Shown piece by piece: positions 7,389 to 14,375 of a stretch of 16,547 nucleotides of DNA. Source of the stretch: Sulfuritalea sp. (lineage in GTDB: Bacteria; Pseudomonadota; Gammaproteobacteria; Burkholderiales; Rhodocyclaceae); contig JAIPCS010000058.1 of NCBI GenBank assembly GCA_021738105.1, positions 1-16,547 on the forward strand. Direction: 5' to 3'. The notes beneath the pieces were generated by a model. That model searched no databases. It saw nothing but the letters and a program-made list of their open reading frames with translations, and had not been told where the DNA came from. Each line of letters begins with the position of its first letter. Within the stretch, counting starts at the first letter, position 1. The translations under genes were made by a program, and so were the position numbers.

Positions 7389-7689
7389 GAAAGGCCTTTG
7401 CTAATGACGAATAATTTTGGGAATACTGCAAGCGGCGAATTATCACCCGGATGAGAATCTTCTTACCCGAGTGATTTAGTCGGGATTATATATTAGGTTC
7501 GACTGATTTTACATTTGACCGATGCAGGCGAACCTGCGGCACAGTTCCGGGTGCCAACTTTCCGTCGACTCGCGCCTGCGCGGCGAGTATGTTAAACACA
7601 TGCCGCACCGTGCAGCACCGAATCGACGCGTATGCGGGTCGGTATTCCGGCTCGCCAAACGCCGGGCATATTTCTAAGGAGAAACGTCC
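7389..7689. other. 301-base divergent intergenic region
   Basis: No credible open reading frame is seen. It holds a minus-strand TATAAT for apbC (7490-7485, TGTAAA as a poor -35 with 17-base spacing). There is a small hairpin CCCGA/TCGGG at 7466-7484 and a GCAGG-CGAA-CCTGC hairpin at 7524-7537. A possible plus-strand promoter for the secreted hydrolase-like gene has TCGACT at 7565-7570, 17 bases, then TATGTT at 7588-7593. The A+T-rich patch around 7485-7520 stands out from the surrounding G+C-rich sequence. No repeat or RNA gene is recognised. Confidence 0.5.
7485..7490 (-). promoter_or_regulatory. Perfect -10 hexamer for apbC
   Basis: TATAAT on the minus strand in an A+T-rich tract, about 97 bases upstream of the apbC ATG. 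The -35 region is poor, so activator help or a low-stringency promoter is possible. Confidence 0.45.
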
Positions 7690-8481
7690 ATGCGCCTTGC
7701 TCCAAAAGGACTGCTGGCTCTTTTGCTGGCAACGATCATTCCAATCACCAGCCACGCCCAGGTCGACGTCAGGGAACTCACGACGCGTCCGGGCGTCACC
7801 CTGCGCTTCATCTATGCGAAGGCGGAGCATCCTGTTGCCAGTGCCGTGCTGTTTCAGGGTGGGGGCGGAAATATCGGAATCTTCCCCAACGGCTCGATAC
7901 GCGCCGAAAATTTTTTGTCCGGCGGTGCCCGGCGATTCACCCAGAACGGCATCAGCGTCGTGATTCCCGACGTTCCCTCGGACCGGCGCACGCTCGACGA
8001 CTTTCGCAATACGCCCGAACACGCACAGGACAACGCCGCACTGATCGACTTTCTGCGCCAGCAAGCCAGACTGCCGGTGTGGGCGATCGGCACCAGCAAC
8101 GGATCGCTCTCGGCCGCCGCCGCGTCGACCCACCTGAAGGAAAAGGGTCCGGACGGCATTGTGCTCACGTCCTCAGTCACCAAGGCCCCTGTTGCCGCAG
8201 CACATTCCGTCAAGCTGGCACCGCTGGGTGATGTGAAAGTACCCGTACTGCTGGTCCATCACAAACAGGATGACTGCTGGGTCACACCGTATGCAGCCAT
8301 GTCGGACTTGATCGCTGCGCTGAAGTCCGCAAAGAAGGTCCAACTGATTACCGAGGAAGGCGGCGACGGCGAGGGTAACCCCTGCCACACCGGCCACCAC
8401 CAGTTTCTCGGCATCGAAGCCGCCGTTACCCAGGATATTGCCGACTGGATCAAACGCAATCAGCCGGAAGCGGTCAAATGA
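7690..8481 (+). CDS. Exported alpha/beta-hydrolase-like protein
   Basis: 263 residues with a good Sec signal peptide: basic start MRLAPK, hydrophobic LLALLLATIIPIT, and likely cleavage after SHA (residue 23). An AAGGAG ribosome site lies eight bases before the ATG. The mature part looks like a small dienelactone-hydrolase-type alpha/beta fold. It has an oxyanion-type stretch LFQGGGGNIGIF (54-65), a nucleophile elbow GTSNG with Ser136 (134-138), an acid in LVHHKQDDC (Asp194/195) and a candidate histidine in CHTGHHQF (232-239). Cys196 and Cys232 could form a periplasmic disulfide near the active site. Substrate unknown. It stands alone between divergent apbC and co-directional tsaD. Confidence 0.8.
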   Translation: MRLAPKGLLALLLATIIPITSHAQVDVRELTTRPGVTLRFIYAKAEHPVASAVLFQGGGGNIGIFPNGSIRAENFLSGGARRFTQNGISVVIPDVPSDRRTLDDFRNTPEHAQDNAALIDFLRQQARLPVWAIGTSNGSLSAAAASTHLKEKGPDGIVLTSSVTKAPVAAAHSVKLAPLGDVKVPVLLVHHKQDDCWVTPYAAMSDLIAALKSAKKVQLITEEGGDGEGNPCHTGHHQFLGIEAAVTQDIADWIKRNQPEAVK

Positions 8482-8691
8482 GGCGCTGAAAAGCCGGTTC
8501 TGCCCCTGGCCAAACTCGTAAAACTCGGCGATGGCGAGACGGCGCCGATGCTCACTGCGCCGCATGTAGACGCCGCCAGAGGCAATCCATGTATACAGCA
8601 ATATTGTGGAAATTCTCACCCAACCAGATAACACCAAAAGCGACGCCTGTCCCCAAGTCACTGCCCGGGCCGGAATCCCCCACCCGGTAGA
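8482..8691. other. Intergenic region upstream of tsaD with a possible gene remnant
   Basis: About 210 bases without a convincing gene. Two adjacent 8-base palindromes, TGTATACA (8590-8597) and CAATATTG (8599-8606), lie in it. The minus strand at roughly 8660-8555 reads [20 protein letters not shown] before a stop, text that looks like real protein but has no start or length; it may be a decayed gene end. A TAGAAT box lies at 8688-8693. Confidence 0.35.
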
Positions 8692-8693
8692 AT
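8688..8693 (+). promoter_or_regulatory. Possible -10 box giving a leaderless tsaD mRNA
   Basis: TAGAAT, five of six bases of the -10 consensus, ends exactly seven bases before the preferred tsaD ATG at 8701. Transcription would then start at or next to the A of the start codon. No good -35 is visible 16-18 bases upstream, which lowers confidence. Confidence 0.4.
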
Positions 8694-8700
8694 GCCGCCC

Positions 8701-9717
8701 ATGAAAGTCCTCGGCATTGAATCCTCCTGCGACGAAACCGGAGTCGCGCTGTACGACACCGAGCACGGTCTGCTCGGACAGGCCGTGCATACCCAGGTGG
8801 CAATGCACGAGGCCTATGGCGGGGTGGTGCCCGAACTGGCCTCGCGCGACCATATCCGACGTCTGATTCCGCTACTGGAACGCGTGTTGGGCGATGCCCG
8901 TTGCGATCGCCGCGATACAGACGCCATTGCCTACACGGCGGTTCCGGGACTGGCCGGGGCGTTGCTGGTTGGCGCGCGCTTTGCGGAGAGTCTGGCCATG
9001 GCCCTCGGCGTGCCGGCGTTGCCGGTGCATCATCTCGAAGGTCATTTGCTCTCGCCGTTGCTGGCCGATGACGCGCCGGCTTTTCCATTTATCGCGCTGC
9101 TGGTATCCGGAGGTCATACCCAGTTGATGAGGGTCGCCCGCGTCGGCGCTTACCAACTGCTTGGCGAATCGCTCGACGATGCCGCCGGCGAAGCCTTCGA
9201 CAAAACGGCAAAATTACTGGGGCTGGGTTATCCGGGCGGTCCGGCTCTGGCCAAACTGGCAGAGTCGGGTGTCGCAGGACGCTGCAAGTTGCCGCGCCCC
9301 ATGATGAACAGCGGGGATCTGTCATTCAGTTTTTCCGGTTTGAAGACCGCCGTGCTGACTGCCGTGCGTGCGCGGGACCTGACCGAGGGAGACAAAGCCG
9401 ACCTGGCGGCCGAATTTCAGGAAGCGGTGACCGAAGTGTTGACCAGCAAGGCGGTCGCAGCGTGTCGCCAGCATCGACTTTCCGCGCTGGTGGTTGCCGG
9501 GGGAGTAGGCGCCAACCAGCGTTTGCGGCAACGCATGGATGAGGCCATGGCGAAAATCGGTGGTCGGGTGTTTTATCCCGAATTGGCGCTATGTACCGAC
9601 AACGGCGCAATGATCGCTTTTTGCGGCGCGCAACGGTTGCTACTGGGCGAAACTCCGGCAATGACACAGGGCGCTTTCGCGGTGCGTCCGCGCTGGCCCC
9701 TGGACCAGATTCTCTAG
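8701..9717 (+). CDS. tsaD: tRNA N6-adenosine threonylcarbamoyltransferase
   Basis: Full-length TsaD (Kae1/YgjD family), 338 residues, which transfers threonylcarbamoyl to A37 of ANN-decoding tRNAs together with TsaB and TsaE. The N-terminus [19 protein letters not shown] is the family's, so the ATG at 8701 is preferred to the one nine bases upstream. The metal ligands are in place: His111 and His115 in VHHLEGH and Asp300 in [24 protein letters not shown] (174-187), [12 protein letters not shown] (207-218) and [12 protein letters not shown] (265-276) are the ATPase motifs. It ends ten bases from the convergent CNB-domain gene. plsY and folB, frequent neighbours of tsaD, lie further on. Confidence 0.97.
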   Translation: MKVLGIESSCDETGVALYDTEHGLLGQAVHTQVAMHEAYGGVVPELASRDHIRRLIPLLERVLGDARCDRRDTDAIAYTAVPGLAGALLVGARFAESLAMALGVPALPVHHLEGHLLSPLLADDAPAFPFIALLVSGGHTQLMRVARVGAYQLLGESLDDAAGEAFDKTAKLLGLGYPGGPALAKLAESGVAGRCKLPRPMMNSGDLSFSFSGLKTAVLTAVRARDLTEGDKADLAAEFQEAVTEVLTSKAVAACRQHRLSALVVAGGVGANQRLRQRMDEAMAKIGGRVFYPELALCTDNGAMIAFCGAQRLLLGETPAMTQGAFAVRPRWPLDQIL

Positions 9718-9727
9718 CAGATCCGAA

Positions 9728-10633
9728 TCAGGTATCTCCGGCACGCAGTGCGCTGCCGACATGCTGAAGACGCGCACTCATCGAGCGCATCAAAGCCAAA
9801 CCGAAAATCGGCATCGATCGCACCAGGGACAGGAAGTCGTCTCGACCGATCAGCATCCAGGCACTATTGGTTTCGGCCTTGGCCGTGGCGGAACGACCGG
9901 ACTGATCGACCAGTGCCATCTCGCCGAATACACCGCCCGGTCCGACATATTCGATGACCAAACCGTCCACGGAAATCGAGATCTGGCCTTCGGTAACCAC
10001 AAACATGCACGTGCCGATTGCTCCGGCGGTGACAACGTTCTGTCCGGCCGGGCCAAAGGTTGGCGAAATATCGCCAAGCTCGCGCCGCAAATCCGCCAAC
10101 ATCTTCTTGTCCATTACGCTTTTGTTCTTCAATGGCGAAATCGAAACATTGCTTGCCACAGCGAGCTTTGCCACGCTGCGACGCAGGCGCTGCGCCATGA
10201 CGCTCATCAGCATCAGGGCGAACTCGGGAATTTTCTGCAGTGAACTGACAAACTGTTTTTCATCCAGCGACAACACCCGACAGTTCTTTCTGGCGGTTGC
10301 CGTTGCGCTGCGCGGCAGATCGGCGATCGCGGCCATTTCTCCGAAAATTTCTCCCGGCAGAACCAGTTCCAGCGGCTTGCCCTTGAACGTCAGGGTAACG
10401 TCGCCGTCGAGCAGCAAGTAGATGCGGGCACCCTTGGAGAAAAATCCGGAGGTTTTTTCATTTTCCGCAAAAATGGGCGTGCCTGCAGAAAACTGTTCCT
10501 GCGTCCCGCCGTGGCGGAAAAACTCAAGGGCCAGTTTGGGATCGTAAAGTGAGGAGCTGTCAGCCGCCGGTTTCTTGTTTGCCGTCGGCCTGGCCGCCGC
10601 TGAAGGTTTTCCTGAAAAGTCCATTTCATCCAT
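9728..10633 (-). CDS. Protein with two tandem cyclic-nucleotide-binding domains
   Basis: 301 residues from ATG 10633, which has AAGGGA nine bases upstream; a TTG 27 bases earlier has no ribosome site. Residues 1-30 are low-complexity (Ala/Pro/Ser/Lys). The first CNB domain spans about 38-160, with a phosphate-binding cassette GEIFGEMAAIADLPRSATA (94-112). The second spans about 175-292, with GGVFGEMALVDQSGRSATA (233-251). Both keep the Glu and the Arg (108 and 247) that hold the cyclic phosphate. There is no helix-turn-helix, kinase, cyclase or channel domain, so it is not a Crp/Fnr regulator; the layout recalls protein kinase A regulatory subunits, though no partner is present. It is divergent from the hemerythrin gene. 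Confidence 0.9.
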   Translation of the reverse strand: MDEMDFSGKPSAAARPTANKKPAADSSSLYDPKLALEFFRHGGTQEQFSAGTPIFAENEKTSGFFSKGARIYLLLDGDVTLTFKGKPLELVLPGEIFGEMAAIADLPRSATATARKNCRVLSLDEKQFVSSLQKIPEFALMLMSVMAQRLRRSVAKLAVASNVSISPLKNKSVMDKKMLADLRRELGDISPTFGPAGQNVVTAGAIGTCMFVVTEGQISISVDGLVIEYVGPGGVFGEMALVDQSGRSATAKAETNSAWMLIGRDDFLSLVRSMPIFGLALMRSMSARLQHVGSALRAGDT

Positions 10634-10685
10634 GCTTGGGTTTCCCTTGGCGAACGTCAAGAAATGTGAGGAACATCCGTAGCCG

Positions 10686-10691
10686 ATTATA
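10686..10691 (-). promoter_or_regulatory. -10 box in the CNB/hemerythrin divergent spacer
   Basis: TATAAT on the minus strand, about 52 bases before the CNB gene start; the overlapping plus strand reads TATAAA (10688-10693), which could serve the hemerythrin gene. Neither direction has a good -35. The 77-base spacer must hold both promoters, so coordinate control is likely. Confidence 0.4.
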
Positions 10692-10710
10692 AATCCCTAA
10701 CCGTAAGCAG

Positions 10711-11205
10711 ATGATAATGGGAAACGACATTAGTCCAAGTCCAATTTCCGACTTAGAATGTTTCGCGTTTCAAGAAAGGTATTTATGGCCCCCCCCTCCG
10801 GACTGGACAGACAAGCTGCTAACAGGGATCGACGAAATCGACCGGCAACATCAGGTTTTGTTTGATGTTGCGGCGCGCCTCGATCTGGCCGTGACCTCCG
10901 AGGAAAAATGGTCTGCCGTGCATTTCGCTCTGGTCGAACTGACCAACTTCATAAACATCCACTTTGCAGTCGAAGAGGCGTTGCTCAGGCTTCATGACTA
11001 TCCCGAACTGGAAGCGCATATCGCCGACCACAGAAAGTTCTCCGCCGATCTCGCCAAGATCAAGGCCCACTCGATTCAGAACGATGTCAGCACGCAAATG
11101 ACCACTTTGGTAAAGAATTGGCTGGTCAGCCACATCGGCGGATTAGACCGGGCCTATGTCCACCACCTGCGCACGGCACCGATTTCAAACACGCAAAAAA
11201 CCTGA
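10711..11205 (+). CDS. Bacteriohemerythrin (non-heme di-iron O2-binding protein)
   Basis: 164 residues forming a single hemerythrin domain with all seven di-iron ligands at standard spacing: His47 (DRQHQ), His84 and Glu88 (H-x3-E in NIHFAVEEA), His103 and His107 (H-x3-H in AHIADHRKF), His141 and Asp146 (H-x4-D in SHIGGLDRA). Family members bind O2, and some NO, for storage, delivery or sensing. The protein has about 30 extra residues before the usual start of the domain (DWTDKLLTGIDEIDRQH), ending in four prolines encoded over an eight-C run (10789-10796). ATG 10711 or 10717 could be the start; neither has a good ribosome site. There is no membrane segment and no signalling output domain. Confidence 0.93.
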   Translation: MIMGNDISPSPISDLECFAFQERYLWPPPPDWTDKLLTGIDEIDRQHQVLFDVAARLDLAVTSEEKWSAVHFALVELTNFINIHFAVEEALLRLHDYPELEAHIADHRKFSADLAKIKAHSIQNDVSTQMTTLVKNWLVSHIGGLDRAYVHHLRTAPISNTQKT

Positions 11206-11228
11206 GCCACATTTCCTCGATGCCGATG

Positions 11229-11819
11229 TTACTTTCGGCCACCGATACGGCCTTCGCTGCCGTCCAGAAGTTTGCGGATATTGCTCTTGTGGCGATAGAT
11301 CAGCACGGCACACATCACCGTCACCACGGTTACCGTTTCCAGATTGCCAAGCAACCAGCCGGTGAAGATTGGTGCGACGACCGCAGCAACCAGTGCCGCC
11401 AGTGAGGAATAGCGCGACAGACCTGCAACAAGCAGCCAGATTCCTGCAACGACACCGGCCAGTACCGTGGAAAAACCCAGCAACACTCCAAGTGCCGTTG
11501 CCACGCCCTTACCCCCCTTGAAACCCAGCGTAAAGGGAAACACATGACCGAGAAAGGCGGCGAGACCGGCCACGCCGATTGCCGTATCGCCAGCACCGAC
11601 TTTTGCCGCAACAAACATCGCCAGCCAGCCCTTGGCTGCGTCACCGATCAAAGTGAGCGCCGCTGCAAGTTTATTGCCGCTACGCAATACATTGGTGGCA
11701 CCGGGATTGCCCGAACCGAAACTCCGCGGATCGGCCAGGCGAAAGGCACGCGAGATGATGACGGCAAAAGGTACAGAGCCCAGAAGGTAGCCGAAGGCGG
11801 CAAAAGCAAGCAGGGTCAT
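11229..11819 (-). CDS. plsY: Glycerol-3-phosphate acyltransferase (acyl-phosphate dependent)
   Basis: 196 residues from ATG 11819, chosen over an ATG 12 bases upstream because TGGAA lies six bases before it. An inner-membrane enzyme that acylates sn-glycerol 3-phosphate at position 1 with acyl-phosphate from PlsX, starting phospholipid synthesis. The three conserved loops are visible: LLGSVPFAVI and FGSGNPGATNVLR near the N-terminus, LGHVFPFTLGFKGGKGVAT in the middle, and IYRHKSNIRKLLDGSE at the C-terminus, with hydrophobic helices between. It is divergent from folB, a widely conserved arrangement. A TAGAAT box (11849-11844) predicts a leader of only about 17 bases. Confidence 0.96.
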   Translation of the reverse strand: MTLLAFAAFGYLLGSVPFAVIISRAFRLADPRSFGSGNPGATNVLRSGNKLAAALTLIGDAAKGWLAMFVAAKVGAGDTAIGVAGLAAFLGHVFPFTLGFKGGKGVATALGVLLGFSTVLAGVVAGIWLLVAGLSRYSSLAALVAAVVAPIFTGWLLGNLETVTVVTVMCAVLIYRHKSNIRKLLDGSEGRIGGRK

Positions 11820-11843
11820 GGCGGATTCCATAGAATGGGCGCG

Positions 11844-11849
11844 ATTCTA
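11844..11849 (-). promoter_or_regulatory. Possible -10 box of plsY
   Basis: TAGAAT on the minus strand, followed by CGCGCCC; transcription would start near 11836, 17 bases before the plsY ATG. An inverted ATTCTA partner on the same strand, at 11836-11831, makes a TAGAAT-N7-ATTCTA palindrome. The -35 is poor. Confidence 0.35.
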
Positions 11850-11976
11850 ATCCGGAGCGCAATAATGGCCTATCCCCCACCCCCTTTCCCTTGGAAAAGG
11901 GCGATCCCGGTTCAGCCGGGTTGCAGCTTCCTTATTGACGACTTCACGCCCCCCGGGGCGGCCCGAAGGTAACGTG

Positions 11977-12336
11977 ATGGACTTCATTTTTATCGACGAC
12001 ATGCGAGTCGAAGCCCATGTCGGGATTTTCGAGCGCGAGAAGGCAGCACCGCAAACGCTGGAGATCAGCCTGACATTCGGCGTTCCTGATGAAGCTGCGC
12101 AGAACGACGATATCGACAAGACAATCCGCTACGACGCGGTGATCGATCGCATCCGCGCCGAACTGGCGACGCGTCATTTCAACTTGCTTGAGACGCTGGG
12201 CGAGTACGTGATCGGCATGCTGCTCGACGAATTCGGCGCACCCTGGGTCAAGATCAGTATCGCCAAGATGGGCATCATGAAGGGGGTACGTCGGGTTGGC
12301 GTGCAGATCGAACGATCGCGCCTTGATCGAAGCTGA
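11977..12336 (+). CDS. folB: Dihydroneopterin aldolase
   Basis: 119 residues, the normal family length, starting at ATG 11977 behind AAGGT six bases away; an upstream in-frame TTG extension would add an unconserved leader. Cleaves 7,8-dihydroneopterin to 6-hydroxymethyl-dihydropterin and glycolaldehyde in folate synthesis. Visible landmarks are DMRVEAHVGIFEREK (8-22), with the conserved Glu19, Tyr52 in RYDAVIDRI, the pterin-anchoring glutamate in LLETLGEYV (70-78), and the C-terminal KISIAKMGIMKGVRRVGVQI (92-111) that holds the catalytic lysine. The spacer to plsY holds a few short GC hairpins but no clear terminator. The TRIC-type membrane gene follows nine bases downstream. Confidence 0.95.
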   Translation: MDFIFIDDMRVEAHVGIFEREKAAPQTLEISLTFGVPDEAAQNDDIDKTIRYDAVIDRIRAELATRHFNLLETLGEYVIGMLLDEFGAPWVKISIAKMGIMKGVRRVGVQIERSRLDRS

Positions 12337-12345
12337 ACCCGAAAC

Positions 12346-12969
12346 ATGGCGGCAGTCTCGGATCTGATCTACGGTGTGGCGATGGCGGCGGTGGCGGTCA
12401 ATGCCGCCACAGCGGTGCTCGAAACCGAGGACAAGAACATGGATCTGGTCGGCGCCATCGTCGCCGGTCTGGCGGCCAGCCTGGGAGGCGGCAGTTTGCG
12501 CGATGTACTGCTTGGCCGGCCGGTGTTCTGGCTGGCTGACATCGCCTATCTGGTTTGCGGCATGGTCGCGGTCGCGGTCACATTCATTCTTGCGCGGCGC
12601 GTACGTCTGCCGGTCGGCGTGTTCGTGATTCCCGATGCAGTCGGACTGGCGCTTTTCACTGTCGTCGGCTGCCAGATCGCTATCAATGCCGGGGTGCATT
12701 GGCTCGCCGCTTCACTTCTGGGTGCCATCACTGGCGTATTCGGCGGCATGCTGCGTGACGTGCTGGTCAATGAAGTGCCGCTGGTGATGCGGCCCGGGAC
12801 ACTCTATGCCACGGCCTCATGGTGCGGAGCACTGGCCATGATCGCGGCAGGCGCGTTAGGCGCCGGCGAGGCGCTGAGTGCCTCGATCGGTGCCGCACTG
12901 GTGCTGACGATGCGCCTGCTGGCAATTCGCTACCGGCTGAGCATGCCCGAATTCCGCACGCCGCGCTGA
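12346..12969 (+). CDS. TRIC/UPF0126 family membrane protein (YicG/YadS-like)
   Basis: 207 residues, almost entirely hydrophobic, with about six to seven membrane helices. It has the internal duplication of this family: GGGSLRDVLLGRP at 47-59 and GGMLRDVLVNEVPLVMR at 133-149, each opening a three-helix repeat. These bacterial relatives of trimeric intracellular cation channels sit in the inner membrane; E. coli YicG has been described as a glycine transporter, but substrate here is unproven. The gene starts nine bases after the folB stop without an obvious ribosome site, so it is probably translated from the folB transcript. It ends one base from the stop of the convergent deacylase gene. Confidence 0.92.
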   Translation: MAAVSDLIYGVAMAAVAVNAATAVLETEDKNMDLVGAIVAGLAASLGGGSLRDVLLGRPVFWLADIAYLVCGMVAVAVTFILARRVRLPVGVFVIPDAVGLALFTVVGCQIAINAGVHWLAASLLGAITGVFGGMLRDVLVNEVPLVMRPGTLYATASWCGALAMIAAGALGAGEALSASIGAALVLTMRLLAIRYRLSMPEFRTPR

Positions 12970-12970
12970 C

Positions 12971-13462
12971 TCAGGCGCTCAGCCCGCACTCGACGATCTT
13001 CGGTTGCAGCACGCGCAGGATGTCGTGCGGGTGCACACCGACCAGATAGCCCCGCTTGCCACCGTTGATATAAACCAGTGGCAGATCGAGAATGCTTTTC
13101 TCCATGCAAACCGGCAAAGGCTTCTTGGTGCCGAAAGGCGAACAGCCGCCCACCATGTAGCCGCTGTGGCGCAAGGCATCTTCGGGCTTGCAGGGTCCGA
13201 CTTTCTTGACCCCGATCTGACGCGCCAACTCCTTGGTGGACACCTTGCGATCACCGTGCATCAAAACGATCAAGGGCCGTGCATTTTCGTCTTCCATCAC
13301 CAGGGTCTTGACCACCGCGTGCTCCGACACATTCAATTCGCGCGCGGAGACGCCGGTACCGCCGTGTTCCTCGTACTCGTAAAGATGGTTGGAATGGGCA
13401 ATGCCGTGCTTGTGCAGGAACTTCGTTGCCGGGGTTTCAGGGGGGTGGGTGTCGTGTCTCAT
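12971..13462 (-). CDS. ybaK: YbaK/EbsC-family Cys-tRNA(Pro)/aminoacyl-tRNA deacylase
   Basis: 163 residues from ATG 13462. A longer in-frame start would add 32 unconserved residues; the short form begins MRHDTHPPETPATKFLHKHG, the usual YbaK opening. Single-domain trans-editing enzymes of this family hydrolyse mischarged tRNA, notably Cys-tRNA(Pro). Seen here are the conserved lysine in AVVKTLVM (Lys52), the GxxxPF loop in MVGGCSPFG (103-111), and YINGGKRGYLVGV (131-143). The nearest ribosome-like GAGGGG is 13 bases away, while a TAGAAT box ends seven bases before the ATG, so the mRNA may be leaderless. The stop is one base from the convergent TRIC-type gene. Confidence 0.92.
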   Translation of the reverse strand: MRHDTHPPETPATKFLHKHGIAHSNHLYEYEEHGGTGVSARELNVSEHAVVKTLVMEDENARPLIVLMHGDRKVSTKELARQIGVKKVGPCKPEDALRHSGYMVGGCSPFGTKKPLPVCMEKSILDLPLVYINGGKRGYLVGVHPHDILRVLQPKIVECGLSA

Positions 13463-13469
13463 GGGAAAT

Positions 13470-13475
13470 ATTCTA
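13470..13475 (-). promoter_or_regulatory. Possible -10 box giving a leaderless ybaK-type mRNA
   Basis: TAGAAT on the minus strand, then ATTTCCC, then the ATG. The seven-base distance equals that at tsaD. No -35 match is visible. Confidence 0.35.
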
Positions 13476-13607
13476 CCCCTCTCATGATCTGCCATCTGCT
13501 GCCCGGCGTACTCGACATCGACGCTGGCGCGTAAGGAATCCCGATTTACCGCGTCCAATTAACGGGCCAGCCGTTTTGTTGCTGGAGTTTCACTCTGGAG
13601 TCTTGCC

Positions 13608-14375
13608 ATGCCACTCGTCCAAACGCTTCACCTCCTGCTAGCCAGCCTGCTGCTTGTATCGACGGGCGCTGTTGTTGCGGCATCCGGTTGTTCCGCGCAA
13701 AGCGGGGCGCAACGCGCCGTGTTGCTGGAACTCTATACATCCGAAGGTTGCAGCAGTTGCCCTCCCGCCGACCGCAGACTGTCTCAAATCAAGCATCAGA
13801 CCGAATTCAAAGGCCGTGTCGTACCGCTGGCGTTTCACGTCGATTACTGGGATCGCCTGGGCTGGGTCGACCGTTTCGCCCGCCCGCAATACACCCAGCG
13901 TCAGTATGCGATGGCCAGCCTCGCCAGCTCGCGCCTGGTCTACACCCCGCAATTTCTGAAGAATGGCCGGGACTGGCGCGGCGGAGAATTCGACAACGCC
14001 CCCCCGATCACCGCAAGCGCGCGAATCACGCTCGAACTCGGGCCGTTGGTGAATGGCACCCTGACCGTAGACGGCACGGTGGATACCCGCGGTGCGGGCT
14101 CGGGCGTCGATGCGTATTTGGCGCTGTATGAGAACAATCTGGAGTCACAGGTGCGCAATGGCGAAAACGCCGGTGAGACCTTGCGTCACGACTATGTGGT
14201 GCGTCGCCTGATCGGCCCCTTGGCGCCCAATGCAGACGGTCGGGTTGTGCTGCACCGGCAATTCAATCTCGACGCTGGCTGGAAGCACGCTGATCTCGGT
14301 GTAGTGGCGTTCGTCCAGAAGCGGGCCAGCGGCGAAATCCTGCAGGCCTTGCAACGTCCGATGTGCGCGTCCTAG
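13608..14375 (+). CDS. Exported DUF1223 (thioredoxin-like) protein
   Basis: 255 residues with a Sec signal peptide (LHLLLASLLLVSTGAVVAAS, cleavage about residue 25) and GGAG seven bases before the ATG. The mature protein opens with the DUF1223 hallmark LELYTSEGCSSCPPADRRL (40-58), a thioredoxin-like CxxC (Cys48/Cys51). It continues with PLAFHVDYWDRLGWVDRF (73-90), YTQRQYA and YTPQF. The family is periplasmic and probably redox-active, but its substrate is unknown. Extra cysteines, Cys28 just after the signal peptide and Cys253 at the extreme C-terminus, could pair. It stands alone and overlaps the convergent xerD by four bases (shared CTAG). Confidence 0.9.
   Translation: MPLVQTLHLLLASLLLVSTGAVVAASGCSAQSGAQRAVLLELYTSEGCSSCPPADRRLSQIKHQTEFKGRVVPLAFHVDYWDRLGWVDRFARPQYTQRQYAMASLASSRLVYTPQFLKNGRDWRGGEFDNAPPITASARITLELGPLVNGTLTVDGTVDTRGAGSGVDAYLALYENNLESQVRNGENAGETLRHDYVVRRLIGPLAPNADGRVVLHRQFNLDAGWKHADLGVVAFVQKRASGEILQALQRPMCAS

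Noticed and set aside
6336..7454. Long plus-strand open frame opposite apbC
   Set aside because: Complementary frame of a clear Mrp/ApbC gene; no domain visible.
10173..10190. LRRSVAK in the CNB protein as a PKA-type inhibitory sequence
   Set aside because: It lies in the C-terminal helix of the first CNB domain, not in the N-terminal linker where inhibitory sites occur.
11831..11849. TAGAAT-N7-ATTCTA upstream of plsY as a second operator for the TetR regulator
   Set aside because: The half-site spacing (7 instead of 3 or 5) and missing outer C/G differ from the 6140-6169 array; it is better explained by a -10 box.
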